64,000 bases of DNA from DATBAX01 sp963762965 (GCA_963762965.1 CAVXME010000001.1:434001-498000), one strand, 5' to 3'. Shown: positions 1-10,087, counted from the stretch's first letter. Notes: a model not told the origin generated them from the sequence alone. Numbers and translations are program-made.

Positions 1-1
1 A

Positions 2-598
2 AGCCCGGAGGAATATTGCCTGGGAGTGGGCCGGGCGCTGGAAGATCTGGACCGCCTGGAGGAACTGCTGCAATGGATGATGCGGCTGGCGCGGGCGGAA
101 CAATGGGCCCACGGCGGGTTGCGGCGCGATTTGCAGGTCATCGATGTGGCGGCAACCTGCGAGGAAGCCGTGGAACGGATCCGCAGCCTGGCGGAGAGCA
201 GCCATACAAAAATCCAATTCACTCCCAATGGCAAAGTGCAGTTTCGCGCCGATCCCGAGGATTTGCAGCTGGTGTGGACCAATCTTCTGGAGAATGCGGT
301 GCGCTACAGCCCGCCGGGAGGGTCGGTGGAAGTGGCGATCCATCGCGAAAACGGCGGCCCGGCGCAAATAGTTTTTCAGGACCACGGGGTGGGCATCGCG
401 CCCGCGGATTTGCCGCATGTGTTTGAACGCTTTTATCGCGGTGATCCTTCGCGAACCCGGTCCACCGGAGGTTACGGACTGGGATTGGCCATCGCCAAGG
501 CGCTGATTGAAGCGTACGGTGGAACCATCCGCGCGGAAAGCGCACCCGGCGAAGGCACGCGGATGACAGTGGAATTACCGGTGGGCCCGAGTTACTGA
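2..598 (+). CDS. Sensor histidine kinase, C-terminal part (cut by window edge)
   Basis: The reading frame is open to the left edge, so this is only the end of a membrane or cytosolic sensor kinase. What is present is the end of the dimerisation helix (LDRLEELLQWMMRLARAE) followed by a full HATPase_c domain: N box NLLENAVRYS, G1 box DHGVGIAP, F box HVFERFYRG and G2 box GYGLGLAIAKAL. The phospho-accepting His box lies outside the window. A GTG at 26 is only an internal codon, because coding-like sequence continues upstream. The cognate response regulator is not visible and may lie to the left. It is followed by about 165 bases and then the efflux operon, which it may control; that is only an inference from proximity. 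Confidence 0.9.
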   Translation, partial: SPEEYCLGVGRALEDLDRLEELLQWMMRLARAEQWAHGGLRRDLQVIDVAATCEEAVERIRSLAESSHTKIQFTPNGKVQFRADPEDLQLVWTNLLENAVRYSPPGGSVEVAIHRENGGPAQIVFQDHGVGIAPADLPHVFERFYRGDPSRTRSTGGYGLGLAIAKALIEAYGGTIRAESAPGEGTRMTVELPVGPSY

Positions 599-764
599 AG
601 TCTGGCTTCAGGTTCTCTTAATCTTTCTTCCTGCAATATCCATGACGATACAGCCCTCCCTGCTGGCACTCGCGGAGGAGAGCGAGTTCCAGTCAGCCCA
701 GGCCGGCTGTGCCCCTTCACGAGGCCGGTCACTGCGGGGATGAGTCAAATTTCAGCAACGCCAA

Positions 765-2147
765 ATGGTTGAATTTATGTCAAATGTGAATATCGATATT
801 CGCAAGAGTGTTTTTTGGATGAGCCTGGTGGTTTTCTCATTGCACTTGATCCCGGCAGCCTGGGCGCAAACCACGGACGCACAAGTTGCCGCGGCCAGTG
901 ATGCGGCCCAACCCCCTGGAAGCAGCGCTCCGCTGACCCTGACCTTGCAGGACGCGCTGGAGCGGGCGCGCAAGAACAATCCCGAGTATCGGGCCGCGGT
1001 CACCGAATTCGGAGTGGCCAAGGAAGACCGGGTGCAAAGCCGGGCGGCATTGTTACCCAGTGTGAACTACAACGCGGCGTTCAATTACACCCAGGGCAAT
1101 GGCACAGCTTCGGCAAAGTTTATCGCCAACAACGGAGTGCACGAGTACTTGAGTCAGGGCAACGTGCATGAGGCGATCTCGCTGGAGAACGTGGCCGAAT
1201 ACCGGAGGACGCTGGCGGCGGAAGCCGTCGCCCGGGCCCGGGCGGAAATTGCCGCTCGCGGGCTGGTGGTGGCGGTGGTGCACGCGTACTACGGATTTGT
1301 GATCGGGGAAAGAAAGTATGCGACCGCGCAGAATGCGTCGCGGGAGGCGCAGCGGTTCCTTGACATCAGCCAGAAGCTCGAACACGGGGGCGAAGTGGCG
1401 CATTCGGATGTGATCAAGGCGCAGATCCAGCAACAGCAGCAGCAACGGGATTTGCAGGAGGCTGAATTAGAAATGAATCGCAGCCGCCTGGAACTGGCGG
1501 TGCTGGTGTTCCCCGACTTCAATGAGAACTTCTCGGTGGTGGATGATTTGCAGATGCCGGAGCCGGTACCCGCATTCGCCGACGTACAAGCGGCCGTGGC
1601 CCGCAAGAATCCTGAGCTGCGCGCGGCCCTGGCCAGCCTGAGCGCGGCCAACCAGGAGGTGAAAGTGGCGTGGAATGGGTTTCTGCCCACGCTGAGTCTC
1701 GATTATTTTTACGGGATTGACGCGAATCGATTCGCGGTGGATTCCGAGGGCATTCGCAATCTGGGATATGCGGCGACGGCGACGCTACAATTTCCGGTCT
1801 GGAACTGGGGCGCGAGCCGTAGCCGGGTAAAGCAGGCCGACCTGCGGCGGGAGCAGGCCCGGGTAGAATTGAGCGCTGCGCAGCGGCAGATGCTGGCCAA
1901 TCTGCAAACTTTTTACGGCGAGGCACAAACCGCGCGAGCGGAATTGGAGTCGCTGAGCCAATCGGCGGAACTGGCGGCGGAAAGTTCGCGGCTGATCACG
2001 CTGCGCTATCAGGCAGGCGAGGCTTTGGTGCTGGAAGTTGTGGACGCGCAAAATACACTGACCCAGGCGCGGAATGCATTCAACGATGGGCAAGTGCGGT
2101 TCCGGGTCGCGCTGGCAAATTTGCAGACGCTGACCGGGAACTTCTGA
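765..2147 (+). CDS. TolC-family outer membrane efflux protein
   Basis: A 460-residue protein with an N-terminal signal peptide (hydrophobic VVFSLHLIPAAWA, cleavage near AWAQ) and two OEP repeats rich in Ala, Gln and Glu typical of the periplasmic helical barrel. Signature stretches are LTLQDALERARKNNPEYRAA near the N terminus and RYQAGEALVLEVVDAQNTL near the C terminus. It would form the outer-membrane channel of the tripartite pump encoded by the next two genes; the gap to the adaptor is only 4 bases. An alternative start is the ATG at 777, which would give a tighter signal peptide. The family assignment is secure, the substrate unknown. Confidence 0.93.
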   Translation: MVEFMSNVNIDIRKSVFWMSLVVFSLHLIPAAWAQTTDAQVAAASDAAQPPGSSAPLTLTLQDALERARKNNPEYRAAVTEFGVAKEDRVQSRAALLPSVNYNAAFNYTQGNGTASAKFIANNGVHEYLSQGNVHEAISLENVAEYRRTLAAEAVARARAEIAARGLVVAVVHAYYGFVIGERKYATAQNASREAQRFLDISQKLEHGGEVAHSDVIKAQIQQQQQQRDLQEAELEMNRSRLELAVLVFPDFNENFSVVDDLQMPEPVPAFADVQAAVARKNPELRAALASLSAANQEVKVAWNGFLPTLSLDYFYGIDANRFAVDSEGIRNLGYAATATLQFPVWNWGASRSRVKQADLRREQARVELSAAQRQMLANLQTFYGEAQTARAELESLSQSAELAAESSRLITLRYQAGEALVLEVVDAQNTLTQARNAFNDGQVRFRVALANLQTLTGNF

Positions 2148-2151
2148 GCTG

Positions 2152-3438
2152 ATGATGAGCCAAGAAGCAGCCAGGAATATGCGATTTGAACGGTCGGTGC
2201 GCGGTTTGGCGCTGGGCGCGACAGCGGCGGTCTTGCTGGTGCTTGCGGGTTGCTCCAAGGATCCAGCCGACCAGGAACCTGCGGTTACCGTGAACCTGAT
2301 CGCGGTGGAGAAGACCACGGTGCAGCACACCATCGTCGCCCAGGCGGTGCTTTTTCCGTTGCAGCAGTCGGCGATTACTCCCAAGATTGGGGCGCCGGTG
2401 AAAACGTTTTATGTGCAGCGCGGCAGCCGGGTGCATCGCGGACAACTGCTGGCGGTGCTGGAAAATCAGGACCTCGCCGCCGCGGCGCAGGACTCGAAAG
2501 GCGCATACGACCAGGCGCAGGCGGCGTATGAGACCACCACAAAGGCGGGAGTCCCGGAGGAGACGCGCAAGGCCACGCTGGACGCCACCGCCGCCAAGCA
2601 AACGCTCGAAGCCCAGGAAAAGGTTTACCAAAGCCGCAAGGAGCTGTTCGAGCAGGGCGCGATGCCGCGGAAAGAGCTGGACCAGGCGCTGGTGGATGTG
2701 ACCCAGGCGCGCAACCAGTATGAGATTGCCGAAAAACATCTGCAAGCGTTACAGGCGATTGGGACGCAGCAGGAATTAAGGAGCGCCACGGGCCAGTTGG
2801 AATCCGCCAAAGGGAAATATCTGGGGGCGCAAGCCGCGCTGAGTTATTCGGAGATCCGCAGCCCGATTGATGGTGTGGTCACGGACCGGCCTTTGTATGC
2901 AGGCGAGATGGCGGCGGCAGGGGTTCCGCTGCTCACCGTGATGAACCTTTCGCAGATCATCGCGCGCGCCCACATTCCCCAGGCCGACGCAGCCCAGCTA
3001 AGAGTTGGCGATCCAGCCACGATCACGGTAGCCGGCGACGCCAAGCCGGTGGAAGGAAAAGTCACCGTGGTCAGCCCGGCGCTCGATCCCAACAGCACCA
3101 CGGTTGAAGTCTGGGTGCAAGCGAACAACGCGCACCAGGAGCTGAAACCAGGAACCAGCGTGCAGGTGTCCATGCTGGCAAGAACCATTCCGGACGCGCT
3201 GGTCATTCCTGCGGCGGCGCTGCTGACGGCACAGGATGGCAGCACGTCGGTGATGCTGGCGGGAGCGGACGGCCGGGCCCATCAGAAGAATGTGAGCGTG
3301 GGCGTAAGGCAGGATGCGCAGGTCCAGATCACGGACGGCCTGGCAGCGGGAGACCGGGTGGTCGCTTCCGGGGCCTATGGTTTGCCCGACAACAGCAAGA
3401 TCCGGGCGGAAAGCGCAGGGGCAGCCAATGCCAAATAG
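2152..3438 (+). CDS. RND efflux periplasmic adaptor (HlyD/MFP family) lipoprotein
   Basis: A 428-residue membrane-fusion protein. The N terminus carries a lipoprotein signal (AAVLLVLAGCSKD, lipobox LAGC), so it should be anchored to the inner membrane. A lipoyl/barrel-sandwich half motif (VKTFYVQRGSRVHRGQLLAVLEN) is followed by an alpha-helical hairpin of about 130 residues, the second lipoyl half (YSEIRSPIDGVVTDRPLYAGE) and beta-barrel and membrane-proximal domains. It links the TolC-like channel upstream to the RND pump downstream. The permease frame opens at the base following this stop codon, so the two are probably translationally coupled. Confidence 0.93.
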   Translation: MMSQEAARNMRFERSVRGLALGATAAVLLVLAGCSKDPADQEPAVTVNLIAVEKTTVQHTIVAQAVLFPLQQSAITPKIGAPVKTFYVQRGSRVHRGQLLAVLENQDLAAAAQDSKGAYDQAQAAYETTTKAGVPEETRKATLDATAAKQTLEAQEKVYQSRKELFEQGAMPRKELDQALVDVTQARNQYEIAEKHLQALQAIGTQQELRSATGQLESAKGKYLGAQAALSYSEIRSPIDGVVTDRPLYAGEMAAAGVPLLTVMNLSQIIARAHIPQADAAQLRVGDPATITVAGDAKPVEGKVTVVSPALDPNSTTVEVWVQANNAHQELKPGTSVQVSMLARTIPDALVIPAAALLTAQDGSTSVMLAGADGRAHQKNVSVGVRQDAQVQITDGLAAGDRVVASGAYGLPDNSKIRAESAGAANAK

Positions 3439-6400
3439 TTGCAGCGGAGCGTCGCGGTGACTTTGCCGGAATCTTCTTATTGGTTCGCGCGCCATGCCCG
3501 GCCGGTAATTTTTTTAATTCTCACGGTGGCGCTGCTGGGCGCTTATCTGGGATTCACGATTCCGGTCTCGGTATTTCCGACGACCAATTTCCCGCGAGTC
3601 CTGATCGCCGTGGACAATGGAGTGATGCCCATCGACCAGATGATGGTGACGGTCACGCGTCCCATTGAAGAAGCGGTGAACAGTGTTCCGGGATTGCAGA
3701 ATGTGCGCTCCACCACCAGCCGGGGATCGGCGGAGATTGATTTGTTTTTCGACTGGAACGTGGACATGTTCCAGACGCTGCAATATGTGAGCGCGGCGAT
3801 CTCGCGGGTGCAGCCGGACTTGCCTTCCACGGTAAGCATCGCCACCAACCGCATGACCTTCGCCAGCTTCCCCATTTTGGGATACAGCCTGACGTCGGCG
3901 AATGTGCCGCAAACCCAGCTCTGGGAGATGGCGACCTACGACATCAAGCCGCGATTGAACCGTCTGGACGGGGTGTCGAAAGTTGTGATTCAGGGCGGGC
4001 AGGAGCCGGAATTTCACATCACGCCGGACCCGGCGAAATTGCTGACCGCGAACATTACGGTCACGGACATCCTGGAAACCATGCGGAGAACCAATCTCAT
4101 CGATTCACCGGGATTGTTCGAGCGCAATCATCAGTTGGTGCTGGGTCTGGTGAGCGGCCAGGTGCGCACGCCGGAGCAAATTGCCGACGCCGTCATCAAG
4201 ACAACCTCCGCCGGAATTCCGGTACGCATTGGCGATGTGGCGAGCGTGGCCCCGGGAGTAAAGCCGCTGTACACGATTGTCACCGCGAACGGAAAGCCGG
4301 CGGTACTGATCAACATCAACCGGCAGCCCGACAGCAACACCATGCAAGTGGCGGACGAAGTTCATGCGCAGGTGGAGGAGATCCGCAAAACGCTTCCGCC
4401 GGGGATTGAGATTCGCCCTTTCTACGATCAGTCGATTGTGGTTGGCGATTCCATCAAGAGCGTGCGCGACGCGATTCTTCTCGGAGTTATTCTTGCTTCC
4501 ATCATTCTGGTGGTTTTCCTGCGCGACTGGGGAACGTCGATCGTGGCGGGATTGGTCATCCCGGTCACGATTCTGATTACGTTCGCAGTGCTCAAACTGC
4601 TTGGGCAAAGCTTCAATTTGATGACGTTGGGCGGACTGGCGGCCGCGGTTGGCCTGGTGATTGATGACGCGATCGTGGTGGTGGAAAACATCGTGCTGCA
4701 CCGTGACGCAGGCCAGGACCGTTTACAAGCCGTCCACAGCGCGCTGCGGGAAATTACGATTCCGTTGATCGGCTCGACCGTCACGCCGGTGGTGGTGTTC
4801 TTGCCGCTGATCGCGATCACGGGAGTCACGGGAACCTTCTTTCGCGCGCTGGCCGTCACCCTGGGAGTGTCGCTGTTCACGTCGCTGGCTTTGGCCCTTA
4901 CCTGGACACCCAACCTAAGCCAGTACTTCATTGGCAAGCGCAAGAGCGAGAATGCCAGACCCGCATCCGAGGAAGAGTCGATCACGCGATTGCTGCAGGT
5001 CGAAGAAGCTTCGCTGAGTGGATTCTTTCTCCAGATTGTGAATTTCCATGAGCGCTGGTTGCGCCGGGCCCTGGCCAAACCGCGATGGCTGGCGGCGATG
5101 AGCCTGGCTTTGGTGGTGATGTCTTATGTCTGCTACCGGTTCTCGGGATCGGACTTGCTGCCGGAAATGGATGAAGGCGGATTCACCCTCGATTACCTGA
5201 CTCCGGCGGGAACTTCCCTGGCCGAAACCGACCGCATGGTGGACCATGTGGAGAAGATTGTGAATTCGGTGCCGGAAGTCGAGAGCACTTCGCGGCGCAC
5301 GGGACTGGAACTGGGATTGGCCGCCGTGACCGAGGCGAATCGCGGCGACATTCTGGTCAAACTGAAAGCCGATCGCAAGCGCGACATTGACGACATTATG
5401 GAGGACATCCGCTCGCAAGTGGCGGCGCAGGAACCGGCCGTCAAAGCGGAGTTCGTGCAGGTGCTGCAAGACATGATCGGCGACCTGACCAGCGAACCTG
5501 AGCCTGTGCAGATCAAGTTGTTTTCACAAGACCCGGCGTTGCTCGAAAGCTGGGCGCCCAGGGTTGCGGATTCCATCGGGAAAATTCCCGGCGTGGTGGA
5601 CGTGCTGGATGGAATCGAAAATACCATCAGCGGGCCGGCGGTGATGTTCCAGATCAACCCCAGCGTGGCGGCGCGCGCGGGATTCACCCCGGAGGAAATC
5701 GCGACTGACGCTGCCGCCATTCTGGAAGGCGAACCGGCGGCGACTCCCGTGGTCAGCCGTGACCGCACTTACACCGTGCGGGTACGCTTCCCGGCCGGGA
5801 ATCGGGCTTCGCTCGAAGCCATGCGCGACACGCTGCTGACCAGCAGCGCAGGCCACACCGCCACTTTGGGGGCCCTGGCCAATTTGATCGAGCTGCCGCC
5901 GCAAACGGAAATCCGGCGGGAGAACTTGCAGCGTAATGTGTCCGTCACCGCGCGTTTGGAAGGCACGGACCTGGGCAGTGCGGTTTCCGCAGTGCAGAAG
6001 TCTGTCGCTGCGCTTCATTTGCCTCCAGGAATTCGGGTGGAATATGGGGGCGCCTACGAGCAGCAGCAAAAATCATTTCGCGATCTGGTTTTCGTGCTAG
6101 GACTGGCCGTCGTTCTGGTTTTTATCGTCTTGCTGTTTGAGTTCGGAAGCTTTGCCGCCCCGCTGGCGATCCTGGCATCAGCCTTACTTTCAACTTCGGG
6201 AGTTTTTATTGCGCTGGTGATTACGCGGACCACATTCAACGTTTCGTCATTCATGGGCATGATCATGGTGGTGGGGATCGTTGCCAAGAACGGAATCCTG
6301 CTGCTCGACGCCGATCAGAAATTCCGCAAGCTCGGCAGGTCGCCGCAGGAAGCCATGCTTCAGGCCAGCCGCCGGCGCTTGCGTCCGATTGTCATGACCG

Positions 6401-6600
6401 CGCTGGCGACCATCGCCGGAATGTTGCCACTGGCATTCGCGCTGGGTGCGGGCGCGCAGATGCTGCAACCGCTGGCGATTGCGGTGATCGGGGGCATCTT
6501 GATTTCAATGGCGCTGTCGCTGGTGATTACTCCCACAGTCCACTACTTTCTTGATCATGGCGATGCCGGGGTAGAAGAACTGTCTTCGAGCCACGCGTAA
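3439..6600 (+). CDS. RND-superfamily efflux permease
   Basis: A 1053-residue proton-driven inner-membrane pump of the AcrB/MdtB class, of normal family length. Two halves each contain one membrane segment, a large periplasmic porter loop and a bundle of membrane helices. The TM4 proton-relay region reads GLVIDDAIVVVENI with the adjacent Asp pair; the matching segment of the second half reads GMIMVVGIVAKNGILLLDA. The Asp-Asp form resembles HAE-1 drug exporters more than CzcA metal exporters, though substrate cannot be assigned. The start is TTG at 3439, immediately after the adaptor stop; GTG at 3457 is an alternative. Third gene of a tripartite-pump operon. Confidence 0.94.
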   Translation: MQRSVAVTLPESSYWFARHARPVIFLILTVALLGAYLGFTIPVSVFPTTNFPRVLIAVDNGVMPIDQMMVTVTRPIEEAVNSVPGLQNVRSTTSRGSAEIDLFFDWNVDMFQTLQYVSAAISRVQPDLPSTVSIATNRMTFASFPILGYSLTSANVPQTQLWEMATYDIKPRLNRLDGVSKVVIQGGQEPEFHITPDPAKLLTANITVTDILETMRRTNLIDSPGLFERNHQLVLGLVSGQVRTPEQIADAVIKTTSAGIPVRIGDVASVAPGVKPLYTIVTANGKPAVLININRQPDSNTMQVADEVHAQVEEIRKTLPPGIEIRPFYDQSIVVGDSIKSVRDAILLGVILASIILVVFLRDWGTSIVAGLVIPVTILITFAVLKLLGQSFNLMTLGGLAAAVGLVIDDAIVVVENIVLHRDAGQDRLQAVHSALREITIPLIGSTVTPVVVFLPLIAITGVTGTFFRALAVTLGVSLFTSLALALTWTPNLSQYFIGKRKSENARPASEEESITRLLQVEEASLSGFFLQIVNFHERWLRRALAKPRWLAAMSLALVVMSYVCYRFSGSDLLPEMDEGGFTLDYLTPAGTSLAETDRMVDHVEKIVNSVPEVESTSRRTGLELGLAAVTEANRGDILVKLKADRKRDIDDIMEDIRSQVAAQEPAVKAEFVQVLQDMIGDLTSEPEPVQIKLFSQDPALLESWAPRVADSIGKIPGVVDVLDGIENTISGPAVMFQINPSVAARAGFTPEEIATDAAAILEGEPAATPVVSRDRTYTVRVRFPAGNRASLEAMRDTLLTSSAGHTATLGALANLIELPPQTEIRRENLQRNVSVTARLEGTDLGSAVSAVQKSVAALHLPPGIRVEYGGAYEQQQKSFRDLVFVLGLAVVLVFIVLLFEFGSFAAPLAILASALLSTSGVFIALVITRTTFNVSSFMGMIMVVGIVAKNGILLLDADQKFRKLGRSPQEAMLQASRRRLRPIVMTALATIAGMLPLAFALGAGAQMLQPLAIAVIGGILISMALSLVITPTVHYFLDHGDAGVEELSSSHA

Positions 6601-6833
6601 GCTGCAAGACCTCAATCTCAGGGTTGAAGTGCACGGATCTTCATACCCTCCCTGGCGAGACGAATTTGCCGGCAGCCGGGGCACGGATCGGGCCATGAAG
6701 GACCAAGCCCAACCCTGCCAAGAACCCATTAAGTCCAATAAAATAAGCCTGTTAGTTCCTTCCAGGCAGCGACACCCAGCAAACTGGCATCCCACTCCAA
6801 TCCCATTGGATCAGGCACTTTGGGCGTGGGCTT

Positions 6834-6849
6834 TGGACAAAGAATTGCA
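6834..6849 (+). promoter_or_regulatory. Candidate sigma-54 -24/-12 promoter
   Basis: The sequence TGGACAAAGAATTGCA has GG and GC separated by exactly ten bases and a perfect TTGCA -12 element, but differs from the TGGCAYR consensus at three -24 positions. A start site about 12 bases on would leave a leader of roughly 45 bases before the TTG at 6904. It is the only promoter-like element I see in the 303-base gap 6601-6903; no hairpin or ORF there is convincing. Confidence 0.35.
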
Positions 6850-6903
6850 CTACAATAGGGCGATCTGGTATCACTGTCACCGCCTTAGCGGGGGCCAGCC
6901 GAC

Positions 6904-8937
6904 TTGAAGCAAGATCTCACCACTCCGCCGCGCAAGCCCAGCCTGGACGAAGAATCGTTCCAGCAGATTCTGTCGGCGGCGCACGTCATGCAGGAACACA
7001 ATGACCGCATCCTGGCCAAGGGACCCAAGAGTGATTCCGCCGAGATGCTTGGCGAAATTGTAGAAACCCAAAAGCTGGTCATGACCGGGAACCTGGATTT
7101 GCAGGGTGCAGCGGCGCTGATCGCGACCCGCTTGCAGCGAATCACGCAATCCACCGGGGCGGCGATTGGAATTCTGCTGAATGATCAACTGGTGTATCTG
7201 GCTGGCGTAGGCAGTGCGGCGGGCGAAACCGGAACCCCGGTGCTGCTGAATTCAAGTCTGTCCGCCGCGTGTTTGCAGACGGGGAAAATATTGCGCTGCC
7301 CCAACCTGACCACGGGGCCGCAGCGGCCTTCGGAACCGCGCCGCGACAACGCCGTGCGCTCGCTGATTGTGGTGCCCATCCACCGCGAGGGACAAATCGC
7401 CGGCGTGGTGGAACTGCGGTTTGCCGAGGTCGATGCTTTCAATGAAGACGATGTGCGCGCCTGTGAACTGATGGCCGCCCTGGTGACCGAAGCTCTGGGC
7501 CGGGCCGATGAATTAGACAAGAAAGACGCGCTCGCCGCCGAACGCGAGTCCATGCTTCAGATCCTGGAGAAGATCAAGCCGCAACTCGAACGATTGGCCG
7601 GCGAGCCGGTCGTTGATCTCAATAAGACGAATCTCGACAAGACGGATCTCAGTAAGACTGCGCTTCCGAATGAGATTCCGGCAGCGGCAAAAAAGCTTGC
7701 CCGGAAAACAGCGCCGGCAAATTTCGAAACGGTCATCGCTTCCCCGCCGGTGAAAAATCCTCCGGCGCCGCCGCGGCCTGCGACCACGGAGGGGCGGCTC
7801 TGCCGAGGGTGCGGAAGAGAATTCCTGGGGGACGAAGCCTTCTGCGGCAAGTGCGGCATGACTCGTACCAAACCCGGAGGAGACAACGGCCATCTGCAAA
7901 GCAAGTGGGCGTCGCTGTGGTATATGCAGCAGGCAGCGGGCCAGGCCGAGGTGAAACGCGAGACCGACTTCCGGACGAACGGAAAACAGTCTTATGAAAT
8001 CCCTGCGGAAGTCAAAGTTCCGGGCATAAGTCCGCCCTGGCCGGTTTCTCCGCCACCGGTTTCCGCGAAGCCGGTCCCTGCGAGAGCAGCTCCGCCGAAA
8101 AAACAAGAAGCGATTGCGCAAACCGCGGTTTCTCCCGAAAAGGTTTTCCGGCAAGAAAAATCAGTCCCGCGATTGCCCGTTTCGTTGGAAGAAATTGTGG
8201 CCCAGTTCGGGGACGCAACCGAGTTGGTCCCCGAGCCTGCTCCGGTCGAAGCCGATCCCGTGGTGACGGCGGATTCGGTGGTCGTTCATCCGACGATTCC
8301 CGATGCGGCTGTGTCGCATGAGGAGGAGCTCGACTGGGATCTGGATCCGGTGGTGGAGGTTGAACCCTCTCATGAACTAACAACCGGGCTGGAAGCGGAC
8401 GCTCCAGTTGAAGAGGAAGCAGCGCTGGTGATCCGCAATCCGTTGGGTGAAGACGAAGTGGCAGACGAACCGGCTGCCGCGTCTTCGGCTTTGGCGAAAG
8501 CTTCGCCGTGGACCTCGGCCGCGAATGCCCGGCAATGGCTGGAGTCAGCGCAGGGGCGTAGCGCCACCAGGCTATGGCTCAGCGAACAATGGCGCCATCA
8601 TCGGGCGAACATTTATCTGGGAGCGGCGGCGCTGCTTTTTGCCGGAGTGCTCATCAGTTTGTTCACCCAGCCTGCGCCGGCCACGCATGTAAATCCTGCC
8701 GAGCCGCAGTTGACGGCTTTCGAACGGCTGATGGTGGATCTGGGTTTGGCGGAAGCCCCGCCCACGCCGGTTTACATGGGCAATCCCGACCGCCAGGTGT
8801 GGGTGGACATGCATACCGCGCTTTACTATTGTCCGGGCGCGGATCTTTATGGCAAAACTGCCGGCGGAAGGTACGAGACCCAGCACAGCGCCCAGTTGGA
8901 CCAGTTCGAATCGGCGTCGCGCCGAGCTTGCGATTAG
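6904..8937 (+). CDS. GAF-domain / zinc-ribbon membrane protein
   Basis: A 677-residue protein with an unusual domain order. Residues about 55-200 look like a GAF sensory domain (AAALIATRLQRITQSTGAAI, SLIVVPIHREGQIAGVVELRF). A coiled-coil-like stretch with short NLDKT/DLSKT repeats follows. A zinc ribbon comes next, with C300-x2-C303 and a second CxxC near 314-317. A long Pro/Glu-rich linker leads to one membrane segment near 570-588 (LGAAALLFAGVLISLF), and a short external tail holds the motif ALYYCPGADLYGKTAGG. Start is TTG 6904, preceded by a G-rich stretch. No enzymatic domain is visible. It may sense a small ligand in the cytoplasm and act across the membrane, but this is a guess. Confidence 0.8.
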   Translation: MKQDLTTPPRKPSLDEESFQQILSAAHVMQEHNDRILAKGPKSDSAEMLGEIVETQKLVMTGNLDLQGAAALIATRLQRITQSTGAAIGILLNDQLVYLAGVGSAAGETGTPVLLNSSLSAACLQTGKILRCPNLTTGPQRPSEPRRDNAVRSLIVVPIHREGQIAGVVELRFAEVDAFNEDDVRACELMAALVTEALGRADELDKKDALAAERESMLQILEKIKPQLERLAGEPVVDLNKTNLDKTDLSKTALPNEIPAAAKKLARKTAPANFETVIASPPVKNPPAPPRPATTEGRLCRGCGREFLGDEAFCGKCGMTRTKPGGDNGHLQSKWASLWYMQQAAGQAEVKRETDFRTNGKQSYEIPAEVKVPGISPPWPVSPPPVSAKPVPARAAPPKKQEAIAQTAVSPEKVFRQEKSVPRLPVSLEEIVAQFGDATELVPEPAPVEADPVVTADSVVVHPTIPDAAVSHEEELDWDLDPVVEVEPSHELTTGLEADAPVEEEAALVIRNPLGEDEVADEPAAASSALAKASPWTSAANARQWLESAQGRSATRLWLSEQWRHHRANIYLGAAALLFAGVLISLFTQPAPATHVNPAEPQLTAFERLMVDLGLAEAPPTPVYMGNPDRQVWVDMHTALYYCPGADLYGKTAGGRYETQHSAQLDQFESASRRACD

Positions 8938-8959
8938 GCGACCCACTTCCTCCTCTGAT

Positions 8960-10087
8960 TTATTGCGGCTCGGCAATTTTAAATTCCAGCTTGTCGTTAT
9001 CTCCCGTCGATAGGAAAGTAAAGCGCTCCGGATAGTCGGTGTAGCATGCGAATCCGAGTCCGAGCCGTCCGTATTTCGGTTGTCCGTCTACCACCGGCTG
9101 GTCGAAGGTCTCGACCTCATGGCCTTCCAGATCCACAACTTTTATGACCTCTTCTTGCGTTTGGGGTTCGGTAAAGAGCACAGCAATCCGCGTCCCTGAA
9201 ACATGCATCGTAACTGGCTGGAAACTCGAGTCTCCTGGGTCCACGGTAAATCTCCGCACCACCTCGCCCCCTGGAGAAACGGCATAGAAGATCGCCGGAT
9301 TCATCCAGCGCATGAGGAATATATTGCCATCGGCCGCTGGCTCCATCTTGCTGAATTCAATTGCGTGGTTGTGTGAAGGGCTAGTACTCGATGAAACGCG
9401 TGCATCGCCAGCGGCTGCCAAGTCGTGTAGCGTCTCGTCGTCCTCCAACTTCACCTCCTTTAGCAAGCGGCCGTCCGACGAAAATATGCCATTAAAAGGC
9501 AACATGACCGGGTTCGTACGGTCGTGATCATATTCAAGGCCGGAGATTAAGAATTCGCCATGGGCGAAAACAGCCAGCGCAGATGGCGCCCAAGGAAAGC
9601 CGGGCTGCAGCTTGATCGCGGATTTATAGCTTCCGTCCGACTTGAAGGCAAACAAATAGCGGGTAATCTCGTGTGGAAGAGCAAATTCGTATAAATCCCC
9701 GCCTGATTGCAAGGCAAATTCTCCAGTAACGTCTAACTTCATGTCCGGATTTGCGGTAGCTTGAAAAATTGCCAGGCGTTCTCCCTTGGGATTCAATTTA
9801 AGGATCGGGGGCACTGGATCGGCACCGACTTGCAGGTAAAGATCGCCATCGCCATCACACTTAAATGAACCACGCATTGCGTTAGCAATTTCTGATGGTG
9901 ACGAGATTGTTTGCACGATTTGTAAATGCCGGGTGGATTGATCTTGTTTTTTTTCTTTTGCACTGGCCCGAGCTGGCGTTGCCGCTGGAGCTTGGTCTGG
10001 TTTCACAGCAGAAGATTGTGCCGAGGCCAATACAACCGAATACAGGCTCCAGATACAAAGCAGGGAGAGAGCGAGCTTGAGGTTCAC
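8960..10087 (-). CDS. Secreted propeller-like protein of unknown function
   Basis: I place the start at the GTG at 10087 because a GGAGGG site (10093-10098) lies five bases upstream and the product then begins directly with a signal peptide (LKLALSLLCIWSLYSVVLASA). The frame is open up to 10150. The mature protein of about 350 residues shows repeated short beta-strand blocks of the type found in six-bladed propellers (GDLYLQVGADPVPPILKLNP, DGSYKSAIKLQ, SPGGEVVRRFTV), but no catalytic motif. It converges on the GAF-domain gene, with 22 bases between stop codons. Function unknown; a surface or periplasmic binding role is possible. Confidence 0.75.
   Translation of the reverse strand: MNLKLALSLLCIWSLYSVVLASAQSSAVKPDQAPAATPARASAKEKKQDQSTRHLQIVQTISSPSEIANAMRGSFKCDGDGDLYLQVGADPVPPILKLNPKGERLAIFQATANPDMKLDVTGEFALQSGGDLYEFALPHEITRYLFAFKSDGSYKSAIKLQPGFPWAPSALAVFAHGEFLISGLEYDHDRTNPVMLPFNGIFSSDGRLLKEVKLEDDETLHDLAAAGDARVSSSTSPSHNHAIEFSKMEPAADGNIFLMRWMNPAIFYAVSPGGEVVRRFTVDPGDSSFQPVTMHVSGTRIAVLFTEPQTQEEVIKVVDLEGHEVETFDQPVVDGQPKYGRLGLGFACYTDYPERFTFLSTGDNDKLEFKIAEPQ

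Noticed and set aside
1785..2745. Overlapping minus-strand frames across the efflux genes
   Set aside because: Antisense shadows of the TolC and adaptor genes, Arg/His-rich and without motifs.
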